NCBI GenBank assembly: GCA_964412395.1
Contig: CAYPOY010000022.1
Location: 1 to 27,523, forward strand
Length of the DNA stretch: 27,523 nt
Source: CAYPOY01 sp964412395
Lineage (GTDB): Bacteria > Chloroflexota > Anaerolineae > B4-G1
Direction of reading: 5' to 3'
The notes beneath the pieces were generated by a model. It saw only the letters and a program-made list of their open reading frames with translations, searched no databases and was not told the origin of the DNA. Of the stretch, positions 1-7,040 are shown in pieces. How positions within the stretch are numbered: the first letter of the stretch is position 1; each line of letters starts with the position of its first letter. The translations under genes were made by a program, and so were the position numbers.

Positions 1-614
1 TCATCGGGGCCAACGGGGCTGGCAAGAGCACCACCCTGCGGGCCATCTCCGGGATTGTCAGGCCGCGGGAAGGGCAGATAACCTTCGAGAACCAGGATAT
101 GACGAGATTTCCAGCCTACGAGATCGTCGGGATGGGGATAGCCATGGTCCCCGAAGGGAGAAGGGTCTTCACCAATCTGACGGTGACGGAGAACTTGCTG
201 CTGGGAGCCCACATCAGACGGGACTCCGGGGGCGTGCAAAAGGATTTGGAGTGGATCTGCGAACTATTCCCCATACTCAAGGAGAGAGCCTCGCAGAGCG
301 CGGGCACCTTATCCGGCGGGGAGCAACAGACGCTGGCAGTGGGTCGAGCGTTGATGTCCAGGCCCCGGCTGCTGCTAATGGATGAACCATCGCTAGGACT
401 AGCTCCTTATCTGGTGAAGGAAGTTTTCAAAACCATCAGGCAACTGCACGACGAGGGGACGACGATCCTATTGGTTGAGCAGAACGCCCGCGCTGCCCTT
501 CGCATCGCGGATTACGGGTATATCCTGGAGACGGGCAAGATAGTCTTGCAGGGGACCGGGAAGGAACTGGCCCACAACGACGATGTAAGGAAGGCATACT
601 TAGGGGTGGAGTGA
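1..614 (+). CDS. livF: Branched-chain amino acid-type ABC transporter ATPase (LivF-like), 5' truncated
   Basis: This is the cytoplasmic ATP-hydrolysing subunit of a high-affinity branched-chain amino acid (HAAT) importer. The reading frame is already open at base 3, so the gene begins upstream of the window. Visible in order are the Walker A motif GANGAGKST (bases 9-35), the MVPEGRRVF segment typical of LivF, the ABC signature LSGGEQQ (bases 310-330) and the Walker B LLLMDEP with its following SLGLAP. The switch-region His is replaced in the usual LivF manner (LLVEQN). The C-terminus ends AYLGVE, also LivF-like. Partner genes livG, livH and livM would be expected upstream. The LivK-like protein at 11940 is far away and need not belong to this transporter. 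The family call is secure; the substrate is inferred. Confidence 0.93.
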   Translation, partial: IGANGAGKSTTLRAISGIVRPREGQITFENQDMTRFPAYEIVGMGIAMVPEGRRVFTNLTVTENLLLGAHIRRDSGGVQKDLEWICELFPILKERASQSAGTLSGGEQQTLAVGRALMSRPRLLLMDEPSLGLAPYLVKEVFKTIRQLHDEGTTILLVEQNARAALRIADYGYILETGKIVLQGTGKELAHNDDVRKAYLGVE

Positions 615-737
615 TTTTTTCTCTCCGCTCCTTTTGGTTATGAAGAATGCTTGAGGTAAGGCCATCTTGGGTTGGCCACGTGAGGGAAGGCAGGGTTACG
701 TTCGTCGAATCTATGTAGCCGTATTTTCCGGATCGCG

Positions 738-767
738 AGAGAGGGCAATGAGCTCATTGCTCTCTCT
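738..767. promoter_or_regulatory. 30-bp near-perfect palindrome between livF and the MBL-fold gene
   Basis: The core gcaatgagctcattgc (745-760) is a perfect palindrome. It is extended on both sides by agagag/ctctct arms, with a single G-T pair interrupting. It has no loop in the DNA sense and no T-run follows, so a simple intrinsic terminator is not supported. A dimeric regulator's operator, or a transcript-end hairpin for livF, are both possible. The palindrome lies about 57 bp before the next start codon. Confidence 0.45.
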
Positions 768-823
768 GTCCAAGTCGCAAGGCATTTGCAGAGTAATATC
801 AATGAACGGTTAAGGAGGTCAAC

Positions 824-1711
824 ATGCTCAAAGTAGGAGAGGTTGATAGTACAGAAATAGTTACCTTAGTGGAAGACTATGCTGGTTATGAGACGTCTTT
901 CCTGGCGCAACATGGGATATCTCTTTTGCTCGATGCGAAATCGGGAGATGTCCATAAGAGGATTTTGATGGATGTTGGTCAATCTTCTGAACCGATCCTC
1001 CACAACATGGATATCCTAGGCATAGACCCAACGAGCATAGACATGATATTCCTATCTCACTGCCATTACGATCACACCAAGGGTCTAACGGGGATATTGC
1101 AGGAGATAAAGAAGGAGGAGTTCCCCATAGTAGCCCACCCAACGATATTCAGGCCAAATTATGTGTTGAAGCCATACCTTCGGTACATTGGGATAACACA
1201 GGAGAACAGTGAAGAGAGGATTAAGGAAAGTGGAGGACGGCTAGTCTTGGTAAGAGAGCCTTTCGAGCTTCTTCCTGGGGTTATCTCCACAGGCGAGGTG
1301 GAGAGAACGACAGATTTTGAGGTGTCGACGGTGGGCGCGTATAACGTTGAGGACGGGAAATTGGTAAAGGACCAGATACTGGATGATATGTCCCTGATAG
1401 TTAATGTCAGGGGTAAAGGTCTTGTGATCGTGACCGGTTGCGGCCATGCAGGGATCATCAACATAATCAGACATTCGATGAAAATAACTGGAGTTAGCAG
1501 GATAGAGGGACTGATAGGGGGATTCCACTTGATAGAAGCTAGTGAGGAGAGGATTGAAGAGACCGTGGAAGCCTTGTCGAAAATAGATCTGGGGTGGGTA
1601 TTCTCCGGGCATTGTACGGGTTTCGCAGCCAGCAAGAGGATGTCAACGGTGCTTGGAGATAAGTTCAATTTACTCCATGCTGGGAAGAGGCTCAACCTTG
1701 GTTTACGTTAG
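824..1711 (+). CDS. MBL-fold metallohydrolase (COG1237-like)
   Basis: This is a 295-residue metallo-beta-lactamase-fold protein. The metal-binding signature SHCHYDH gives His79, His81, Asp83 and His84. Further ligands are likely at His208 (TGCGHAG), His235 (GGFHL) and His263 (SGHCTG). The TGCGHAGIINI and GGFHL motifs resemble the family that includes archaeal RFA-P synthase-related proteins and other 'metal-dependent hydrolase, beta-lactamase superfamily II' members, whose substrates are mostly unknown. No signal peptide is seen, so it is probably cytoplasmic. The ATG has a strong ribosome site (aaggagg, 812-818). It appears to be its own transcription unit, with a terminator-like hairpin downstream. 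Codon use is more AT-rich than in the following genes. The fold is certain; the reaction is not. Confidence 0.88.
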   Translation: MLKVGEVDSTEIVTLVEDYAGYETSFLAQHGISLLLDAKSGDVHKRILMDVGQSSEPILHNMDILGIDPTSIDMIFLSHCHYDHTKGLTGILQEIKKEEFPIVAHPTIFRPNYVLKPYLRYIGITQENSEERIKESGGRLVLVREPFELLPGVISTGEVERTTDFEVSTVGAYNVEDGKLVKDQILDDMSLIVNVRGKGLVIVTGCGHAGIINIIRHSMKITGVSRIEGLIGGFHLIEASEERIEETVEALSKIDLGWVFSGHCTGFAASKRMSTVLGDKFNLLHAGKRLNLGLR

Positions 1712-1795
1712 TTACTGGATGGTTCGTCTTGGAGGGAATCGGTGAGGAGCCAGTCTATAACAGCGATTGGAAATGGGCCTATCCTCTGATAGCCA

Positions 1796-1825
1796 GGAGA
1801 GCGTGTTTTTACACTCTCCCTTTTT
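1796..1825 (+). terminator. Terminator-like hairpin after the MBL-fold gene
   Basis: Arms ggaga..gtgt and acac.tctcc form about nine pairs with a two-base bulge and a four-T loop. A cttttt tract (1820-1825) follows directly. The position, about 85 bp past the stop codon, fits an intrinsic terminator. The bulge lowers confidence. Confidence 0.5.
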
Positions 1826-1869
1826 CTGGGGGGGACAGTAAAAGAGTACTGCCGGTGCCGGGGAAAATG

Positions 1870-1905
1870 AATGTACCAATCTACCAATGTACCAACGTAC
1901 CAACT
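1870..1905 (+). repeat. Degenerate 8-bp tandem repeat over the start of the lipoprotein gene
   Basis: Four successive 8-bp units follow the pattern aaYSTACC (aatgtacc, aatctacc, aatgtacc, aacgtacc), followed by a partial unit. The ATG of the next gene (1871) lies inside unit 1, so the repeat encodes the first dozen residues of its signal peptide. Confidence 0.8.
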
Positions 1906-2752
1906 GCTTTGCCTGACCCTGCTCCTGGCGTCAGGCTGTGCTTTGTCTCCGCCGTCCCCCACCTCAACTCCAGTCCCGACGCCAACGCCGACGGCCTATC
2001 CGACTCCATGGCCGACACCCACCCCCGAACCGCCCGATACCGGCTGGCAACCGCTGCAGTCGGGCGTCGAGTTGCGCCAGGTACGCGTGGAGACTGGCGA
2101 CGTCGCCGAACGGTTGACACTCGTCCGGCTTGATCCCACCGCCGTGCACTTTCGCGTCCATTACGATCCTGTCGCACCCTGCCCGGTGAGCGCCTGGGCA
2201 GACCGCCTCCAGCCGTTGCTGGTCATCAACGGAGGCTACTTTACCCCCGAAAACGAGACCGTGGGCCTGCTCATCAGCGATGGGCGGGTGTGGGGCATCC
2301 CCTATGGAGGCTTCGCGGGTATGTTCGCCGTCAGCCCCCACCCCGGCCCTCCCCCACAGGGGGAGGGAGGAGAGATGGTGAGCGTGCGCTGGCTTCACGA
2401 CCAACCCTACGACCCCGACGAGCCTCTGAAGGAGGCGCTGCAGTCGTTCCCTGTGTTAGTCAAACCGGGCGGCGTGATGGGCTTCCCCGCCGATGCCGAC
2501 GACGGTCGCCCTGCCCGCCGCACCGTCGTGGCCCAGGACCGTCAGGGACGTATCCTGCTTATCGTTGCGCCCCGAGGCTACCTCAGCCTTCACGAACTGG
2601 CATGTTTCCTCGCTGAGTCCGACCTTGACCTGGACGTGGCGCTCAACCTGGACGGAGGCTTCTCCACAGGGCTGTGGTTGAAGACGGACGAGAAGTCTGT
2701 GGAGATAGATTCTCGCATCCCGGTGCCCTCGGTCATCTCCGCTGGCGACTGA
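1871..2752 (+). CDS. Phosphodiester glycosidase (NAGPA/DUF2233) lipoprotein
   Basis: This is a 293-residue secreted lipoprotein with the NAGPA-type fold, a family that cleaves sugar-1-phosphodiester bonds. A hydrophobic N-terminus ends in the lipobox LASGC (Cys23) and a Pro/Thr-rich tether follows (about residues 25-52). The catalytic domain contains VINGGYF and, near the end, NLDGGFSTG, the paired glycine-rich motifs of this family. The start must be ATG 1871 because an in-frame TGA immediately precedes it. Its signal peptide lacks the usual Lys/Arg, apparently because its start was built from an 8-bp repeat. Residues 155-169 (SPHPGPPPQGEGGEM) are encoded by a palindromic repeat inserted in frame. 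The substrate is unknown; a cell-surface glycan is inferred. Confidence 0.82.
   Translation: MYQSTNVPTYQLLCLTLLLASGCALSPPSPTSTPVPTPTPTAYPTPWPTPTPEPPDTGWQPLQSGVELRQVRVETGDVAERLTLVRLDPTAVHFRVHYDPVAPCPVSAWADRLQPLLVINGGYFTPENETVGLLISDGRVWGIPYGGFAGMFAVSPHPGPPPQGEGGEMVSVRWLHDQPYDPDEPLKEALQSFPVLVKPGGVMGFPADADDGRPARRTVVAQDRQGRILLIVAPRGYLSLHELACFLAESDLDLDVALNLDGGFSTGLWLKTDEKSVEIDSRIPVPSVISAGD
2347..2367. repeat. Palindromic repeat inserted in frame in the NAGPA gene
   Basis: The perfect inverted repeat ccctccccc / gggggaggg has a three-base loop. It encodes the core of the peptide PHPGPPPQGEGGE. I recall similar PHP-P-P-GEG peptides, encoded by C-rich palindromes, recurring in unrelated bacterial proteins, which suggests a dispersed element rather than conserved protein sequence. 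Confidence 0.65.
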
Positions 2753-2796
2753 CTCCGCACGAGTGCAAAAACCAGACTTTTGCTCCCCTTTCGACG

Positions 2797-2802
2797 TATA
2801 AT
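2797..2802 (+). promoter_or_regulatory. Candidate -10 element upstream of the first ECF sigma gene
   Basis: An exact TATAAT lies about 155 bp before the sigma start codon. No good -35 is found at 16-18 bp spacing, so only the -10 is proposed. The resulting leader would include the hairpin at 2884-2907. Confidence 0.35.
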
Positions 2803-2883
2803 AATTGTGTGAGCCACAAGCCCCGATTATCGCCAGGAGCCGTGATTGAGTGAGGTGGTCTGACGAAAATGTGGAACCGTTCA

Positions 2884-2907
2884 TTTGCCCCCCTATCTGG
2901 GGGCAAA
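2884..2907 (+). promoter_or_regulatory. Perfect 9-bp hairpin in the leader of the sigma operon
   Basis: tttgccccc and gggggcaaa form a perfect stem around a six-base loop. The hairpin sits 50 bp before ATG 2958. No T-run follows, so it is unlikely to terminate transcription. It could affect mRNA stability or translation of the sigma gene. Confidence 0.4.
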
Positions 2908-2957
2908 ATCAGATTGGCTATCCTGCCCGGAATGACCACCACGGACCGGCTGTCCCG

Positions 2958-3554
2958 ATGACCCAATACCTGATCGAGCGTGCGATGGCGGGCGATGAAG
3001 CCGCTGCCCGGGAACTACACGACGCTCACTACCCGGCCGTCCTCCGGCTGGCCTACATGCTTTTGCAACACCTGCAGGACGCCGAGGACGCGGCACAGGA
3101 TGCCTTCGTCTATGCCTTCGAGCACCTGGCCCAGTATAACCCGGAACGGGCTGCTTTCGCCACCTGGCTCAAGATCATCGTCACCAGCCGCTGCCGGGAC
3201 CGCCAACGCCGGCGCCGCATCAAGTGGCTCTCTCTGCAAGAGTTGGTGGAGGCCGGACTTGAGCCTGAGGATGAGACACCCAACCATCAGCCGGACGTTG
3301 TGCTTGAATTGGTGGGGGTGCAACAGGTGGTGTGGGAGGCATTGAGACAAGTACCACGCAAGTCGCGCCAGGCTTTGATCCTGCGCTACTTCGGGGACCT
3401 TTCATACCCCGAGATGGCCCAGGCCCTCGGCTGCCCGGTCAGCACTGCCAAGTCTCGCGTCATCTATGGCCACCAGGTGCTGGCCCGGCTGCTGGAGCGC
3501 GATGCGCGCATCGAGTTAGACTACCACAGCCACCACGTAGGAGATGTGCCGTGA
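2958..3554 (+). CDS. ECF-type RNA polymerase sigma factor
   Basis: This is a 198-residue sigma-70 family protein with only regions 2 and 4. Region 2 includes the DAEDAAQDAFVYAF helix, followed by a WLKIIVTSRCRDRQRRRR promoter-melting segment. Region 4 carries LSYPEMAQALGCPVSTAKSRV, a clear helix-turn-helix. The frame is open upstream to a GTG at 2850, but ATG 2958 starts exactly where ECF homology begins (MTQYLIERAMAGDEAAARELHD). The last base pairs overlap the GTG start of the next gene (GTGA), which indicates translational coupling to its presumed anti-sigma factor. The target promoters are unknown; autoregulation of this operon is the usual arrangement. Confidence 0.93.
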   Translation: MTQYLIERAMAGDEAAARELHDAHYPAVLRLAYMLLQHLQDAEDAAQDAFVYAFEHLAQYNPERAAFATWLKIIVTSRCRDRQRRRRIKWLSLQELVEAGLEPEDETPNHQPDVVLELVGVQQVVWEALRQVPRKSRQALILRYFGDLSYPEMAQALGCPVSTAKSRVIYGHQVLARLLERDARIELDYHSHHVGDVP

Positions 3555-4807
3555 ACAAGCATCTCAACGACCGTCAACTGCTGTCCTACCTGGAAGATGA
3601 CCTCTCGCCTGAGCGCCGCGAGCGAGCTGAGGCACACCTGCGTGCCTGTCCCGCTTGTCGTGCTCGCCTGGAACGGCTGGCCCAGACAGCAGCAGACCTG
3701 ACCACGACACTGCACGCCGTGGGAGAGCAGGTCCTGCTGACACCGGCCCGTTCGTGGGAGGCGGTGACCCGGCACTGGAAGAGACAGCGCCCGAGACTGC
3801 TCATCCCCCCATTCCACCCGCTCCTGCGCCAGGTGGCGACGCTGGCCGTCCTGGTGCTCATCGTCGCCGGGCTCGCTGGCCTGATCCACACCCTGGCCAT
3901 CACCGGCCCTACGTTGACCAAGGCCACGCCAATGCCCAGTCCCACACCCCCGGCCAGCCCGTCACCCGTACCTGGGCCGTTACCGCGCTCGTACCCTGAT
4001 CGCCTGGCTGCCCCCCTCTCTCTCCTGATCCTCGGTACCGACGGCGAGAGCGCCACGTCCGACGAGACCGACGCGCTGATACTCTTCCACCTGGATGCCA
4101 AAGCCGAATGTGCGTTCCTGCTCTCCATCCCTCGCAACCTGTACGTAGAGGTGCCCAGCCACGGACAGGCACGCGCTGGTAGTGTCTACAGGTTGGGTGA
4201 GCAAGATGAGGCCACCAGCGGCCTGGCGCTGGCCCAGGAGACAATCTCGGCCACCCTGGGCCTCCCTGTGCAGCACGCCGCACTGGTGCGCTTCGAGAGT
4301 TTCGTCGCGCTGATTGACGCCATCGGCGGCGTGGACGTTGAGGTCCCTCATCCCATCGAAGACCCGACCTTTCCAGACGGCCACGGCGGCAGCGATCCGC
4401 TGTCCATCCCCGCCGGCACGCAACACTTCGACGGCGCGCTCGCCCTTCGCTATGCCCGCACCCGCGTCGTCCCGGCCCCCGGCTTCGACCGCGCTTTCCG
4501 CCAGCAGCAACTCATCCTGGTCGCGCACGACCGGGTGACGCGGTTCGACCTGCTGCCCGACCTCATCGCCCAGGCCCCCACCATTTGGTCGGCCATCGCA
4601 GGGGGTCTCGAGACGGACCTTTCCCTGAGCGACGTGATTGACCTGGCGTTCCTGGCGACTGGCCTCACCGCCGACGACATCACCACGGCCACCCTCGATG
4701 AGTGCTGCACTGTTCAGCACACCACGCCTGCTGGCGAGCGCGTGCTGCTGCCCCAGCCGGACGAGATCGAGGCACTGATAGAGAACTTGTTGGAGGAAGG
4801 ACGATGA
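3551..4807 (+). CDS. Anti-sigma zinc-finger / LytR-CpsA-Psr (LCP) fusion membrane protein
   Basis: This 418-residue protein has three parts. Residues 1-45 are an anti-sigma zinc-binding domain with His4, His29, Cys33 and Cys36 (pattern H-x24-H-x3-C-x2-C). Residues 94-117 form one transmembrane helix. After a Pro/Thr-rich linker, residues from about 155 form an extracellular LCP domain (LLILGTD, IDAIGGVDVEV, LRYARTR, RQQQL). LCP enzymes attach polyprenyl-linked glycopolymers to the cell wall. The GTG start overlaps the sigma stop. Several LCP positions differ from the intact paralogue next door: IPRN (Asn196) replaces IPRD, and the INTAYAWG segment is SVYRLG here. This suggests a sensing rather than catalytic role, which is inference. 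It would hold the upstream sigma factor at the membrane. Confidence 0.88.
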   Translation: MNKHLNDRQLLSYLEDDLSPERRERAEAHLRACPACRARLERLAQTAADLTTTLHAVGEQVLLTPARSWEAVTRHWKRQRPRLLIPPFHPLLRQVATLAVLVLIVAGLAGLIHTLAITGPTLTKATPMPSPTPPASPSPVPGPLPRSYPDRLAAPLSLLILGTDGESATSDETDALILFHLDAKAECAFLLSIPRNLYVEVPSHGQARAGSVYRLGEQDEATSGLALAQETISATLGLPVQHAALVRFESFVALIDAIGGVDVEVPHPIEDPTFPDGHGGSDPLSIPAGTQHFDGALALRYARTRVVPAPGFDRAFRQQQLILVAHDRVTRFDLLPDLIAQAPTIWSAIAGGLETDLSLSDVIDLAFLATGLTADDITTATLDECCTVQHTTPAGERVLLPQPDEIEALIENLLEEGR

Positions 4808-5793
4808 TCCGCCGAATGACATCCATGGCCATCCTGCTGCTGGGGCTGACTGTGTTGACAGCCTGTAGCAAGGCTGCAGGTACCCCGGTCCGGCCGACGC
4901 CCACCATCCACCACGCAACCCCCACCCCCGTTGTCCGCGAGCCACCCATCCCACTGCCCAAATCGCACTCACAGTTTGAGCTGACCACCGTGCTTCTCCT
5001 GGGCACCGACCGGCGCAGCACAGATAGCAGTTCCGACAACACCGATACGCTGATGCTCTTCCACCTAGATCCGAACGGTCGGCGCATCGCGATCCTTTCC
5101 ATCCCTCGCGACCTCTACGTCGAGATTCCCGACCACGGGCAGGGACGCATCAACACCGCCTACGCCTGGGGCGAGCAAGACGGGACGGGCGGCCTGGCTT
5201 TGGCCCGCCAGACCATTTCCACCACCCTCGGCATCCCGGTCCAACACGCCGTTCTGCTCGACTTTCACGCCTTCGTCACGCTGATTGACGCCATCGGCGG
5301 CGTGGACGTGGACGTGCCATATACCATCTCTGACCCCACCTATCCGGACAGCGGCATCGGCTACGATCCCTTCTACCTGCCCGCCGGTCAGCATCACCTG
5401 GAGGGTGCCACGGCTCTCAAGTATGCCCGCACTCGCGCCACTCCCGGCGGCGACTTCGACCGTACCGCCCGCCAGCAACAACTGGTGCTGGCTGTACGCG
5501 ACCGGGTGACGCGGCTCGACCTGATGCCGGGCCTCATCGCGCAATCCCCACAGCTCTGGGCCGTCCTCCAGACCGCTCTCGAGACCGACCTGACGTTGGG
5601 GGAGATTGTGGATCTGGCCATCATCGCCAGCCGCACCCCCGCCGACCAGATTGTCACCGCCGGTATTGACCAAACCTGCACTCATTTCTGGACCACACCC
5701 GGCGGAGCCCAGGTCCTGATTCTCGACCAGGCCGCCATCGAGGCCCTGCTCACCGATCTCTTCGCCCCCCCGTCCGCCGCCGCAGCCCATTGA
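4804..5793 (+). CDS. LytR-CpsA-Psr (LCP) family lipoprotein
   Basis: This 329-residue protein starts at ATG 4804, overlapping the previous stop as ATGA. The N-terminus is a lipoprotein signal (lipobox LTAC, Cys21) followed by a Pro/Thr tether, whereas LCP proteins are usually anchored by a single transmembrane helix. The LCP domain is well conserved: LLLGTD, DNTDTLMLFHLD, SIPRDLYVEIP (Asp103), RINTAYAWGEQD, IDAIGGVDVDV, LKYARTRA and DFDRTARQQQ. It probably transfers lipid-linked glycopolymers to peptidoglycan or another surface acceptor. Its strong similarity to the domain of the preceding gene, including shared DNA stretches, indicates tandem duplication. Expression is probably controlled by the sigma factor encoded two genes upstream. 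Confidence 0.9.
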   Translation: MIRRMTSMAILLLGLTVLTACSKAAGTPVRPTPTIHHATPTPVVREPPIPLPKSHSQFELTTVLLLGTDRRSTDSSSDNTDTLMLFHLDPNGRRIAILSIPRDLYVEIPDHGQGRINTAYAWGEQDGTGGLALARQTISTTLGIPVQHAVLLDFHAFVTLIDAIGGVDVDVPYTISDPTYPDSGIGYDPFYLPAGQHHLEGATALKYARTRATPGGDFDRTARQQQLVLAVRDRVTRLDLMPGLIAQSPQLWAVLQTALETDLTLGEIVDLAIIASRTPADQIVTAGIDQTCTHFWTTPGGAQVLILDQAAIEALLTDLFAPPSAAAAH

Positions 5794-5797
5794 CCCC

Positions 5798-5875
5798 CAT
5801 TGCTCATTGTTCATTGTTCATTGTCCATTGTCCATTGTCCATTCCGCATTTGTCATTTGCTCATTTGTCATTTAT
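5798..5875 (+). repeat. Heptamer tandem array (cattgtc-type, about 11 units)
   Basis: Units of 7 bp run from just after the LCP stop codon: cattgct, two cattgtt, three cattgtc, then cattccg, catttgt and related units, with a single one-base slip at 5861. The array fills the whole gap to the prepilin peptidase gene and contains a good promoter match. Confidence 0.88.
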
Positions 5876-5878
5876 AAT
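5850..5878 (+). promoter_or_regulatory. Sigma-70-like promoter built inside the heptamer array
   Basis: TTGTCA (5850-5855), a 17-bp spacer and an exact TATAAT (5873-5878) make a near-consensus promoter. The expected start of transcription, about 7-8 bases past the -10, falls at or next to ATG 5887, so the transcript may be leaderless. Confidence 0.55.
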
Positions 5879-5886
5879 GTTTCTCA

Positions 5887-6630
5887 ATGACCATCCTATT
5901 CGCGCTCCTCGGCCTCCTCGTCGGCGGCATGGTCAATCAGCTCGGCTCCGATCTGCCCGCCCGGCGGAGCCTCACCCGTTCTCACTGTCCCTACTGCGGG
6001 CGAAACCGCCCCTGGTGGCAATGGCTTGCCCTGCCCGCCTACCTGATCGAGCACGCCAGGTGTCCCTCCTGTGACGCTCCGATTAGCTTGCGCCACCCCC
6101 TGGTCGAGATCGGGCTGGCGCTGGCTTACAGCTACTTCTGGATCGTGCTCGGTCCCTCCATCAAACTGGCTCTCTACCTCCTATACAGCGCCATCTTTGC
6201 TCTTATCTTCATCACCGACGTCGAGCGGCGGCTGATCCTCAACGTGGTGATCTATCCATCTATTCTCTTTGCCATCGCCGCTAGTTTTTTCACACCGGAT
6301 ATGACGTGGTGGAGCGCACTGGCCGGCGGCGCGATCGGTTTTGTCTTCTTCCTCGTCGCCGCGCTGGTGGGGAATGGACTCTTCGGCGGCGGGGCGTTAG
6401 GCGGCGGTGACGTCAAACTGGCGGCGCTCGTCGGGCTCATCACCGGCTTCCCGCTGGTCATCGAGGCGCTGGTGTTGACCATGCTCCTTGGAGCAGCCGT
6501 CAGTCTGATCCTGCTGATCACCCGCGTGCATGGCCTGCGCGACCCCATCTCCTACGGGCCATTCCTCATCGTCGGCGCCGTCATCACCCTGCTGTGGGGC
6601 TACCCCATCGCCGAATGGTTCCTGCGCTAG
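5887..6630 (+). CDS. Type IV prepilin peptidase (leader peptidase / N-methyltransferase)
   Basis: This 247-residue polytopic membrane enzyme cleaves and N-methylates type IV pilin-like preproteins at the inner face of the membrane. The N-terminal methylation domain has the zinc-binding pairs Cys34/Cys37 (HCPYCG) and Cys59/Cys62 (RCPSCD). The aspartyl protease residues are seen in ITDVERRLI (Asp111) and GGGDVKLAA (Asp175). About seven to eight hydrophobic helices fit the family, and the length is normal. No pilin or assembly ATPase is nearby, so it is an orphan that probably serves pili encoded elsewhere. The start lacks a clear ribosome site, consistent with a leaderless transcript. Confidence 0.93.
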   Translation: MTILFALLGLLVGGMVNQLGSDLPARRSLTRSHCPYCGRNRPWWQWLALPAYLIEHARCPSCDAPISLRHPLVEIGLALAYSYFWIVLGPSIKLALYLLYSAIFALIFITDVERRLILNVVIYPSILFAIAASFFTPDMTWWSALAGGAIGFVFFLVAALVGNGLFGGGALGGGDVKLAALVGLITGFPLVIEALVLTMLLGAAVSLILLITRVHGLRDPISYGPFLIVGAVITLLWGYPIAEWFLR

Positions 6631-6728
6631 GCTGGCTGCTGGATCCGGAGAACCCGTCGTTTGCTGCCTCACCCTGACAGGACTGGTGCAGTTAGAGCCG
6701 GTAAATTCCCCGATTTCTGGAGAAACTT

Positions 6729-6757
6729 TTGCCAGGCTGATGCGTATTCTTTATGAG
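6729..6757 (+). promoter_or_regulatory. Candidate promoter for the pspC-like gene
   Basis: TTGCCA (6729-6734), a 17-bp spacer and TATGAG (6752-6757) lie about 50 bp before the start codon. The -35 is close to consensus, the -10 is weaker. The rest of the 6631-6804 gap shows nothing else clear. Confidence 0.35.
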
Positions 6758-6804
6758 AACGTCTTACCGGATGTTGTAACAAATCACGCCCAGGAAGGTA
6801 AACG

Positions 6805-6996
6805 ATGGTGGCTGACAGTAACAAAAAACTACGGCGGCAAAACGGAATTGTTGCGGGCATTTGTGGCGGTCTGGGCACTTTTTTTGACCTCAACCCGTGG
6901 TGGTTCCGTCTGCTTTTCCTGATCTTGATGATTCCGGGCGGCATTCCGGGACTCTTGCCCTACGTGATCCTCTGGATCGTCATCCCCCGAAAGTGA
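6805..6996 (+). CDS. pspC: PspC-domain small membrane protein
   Basis: This 63-residue protein consists of a single PspC domain: a short polar start with KLRRQNGIVAGICGGLGTFFDLNPWWFRLLF split over the Gly-rich turn and helix, then a hydrophobic helix ending IVIPRK. In the phage-shock response PspC is a membrane partner and sensor for PspA. The ribosome site aggaagg (6792-6798) supports ATG 6805. The gene lies 241 bp before a pspA gene, separated by tandem palindromic repeats. The family call is strong, and its pairing with the downstream PspA is a reasonable inference. Confidence 0.9.
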   Translation: MVADSNKKLRRQNGIVAGICGGLGTFFDLNPWWFRLLFLILMIPGGIPGLLPYVILWIVIPRK

Positions 6997-7040
6997 TGAA
7001 GGGAAACGAGCGCACGCCACTGGGATCTCGTTCGCCGAGG

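Noticed and set aside
1729..2133. Frame of 134 codons overlapping the start of the glycosidase lipoprotein
   Set aside because: The competing frame has a lipobox, tether and catalytic motifs; this one does not.
3980..4972. Minus-strand open frame of about 330 codons opposite the LCP genes
   Set aside because: Antisense shadow of well-supported LCP coding; composition Gly/Arg/Ala-rich without domain features.
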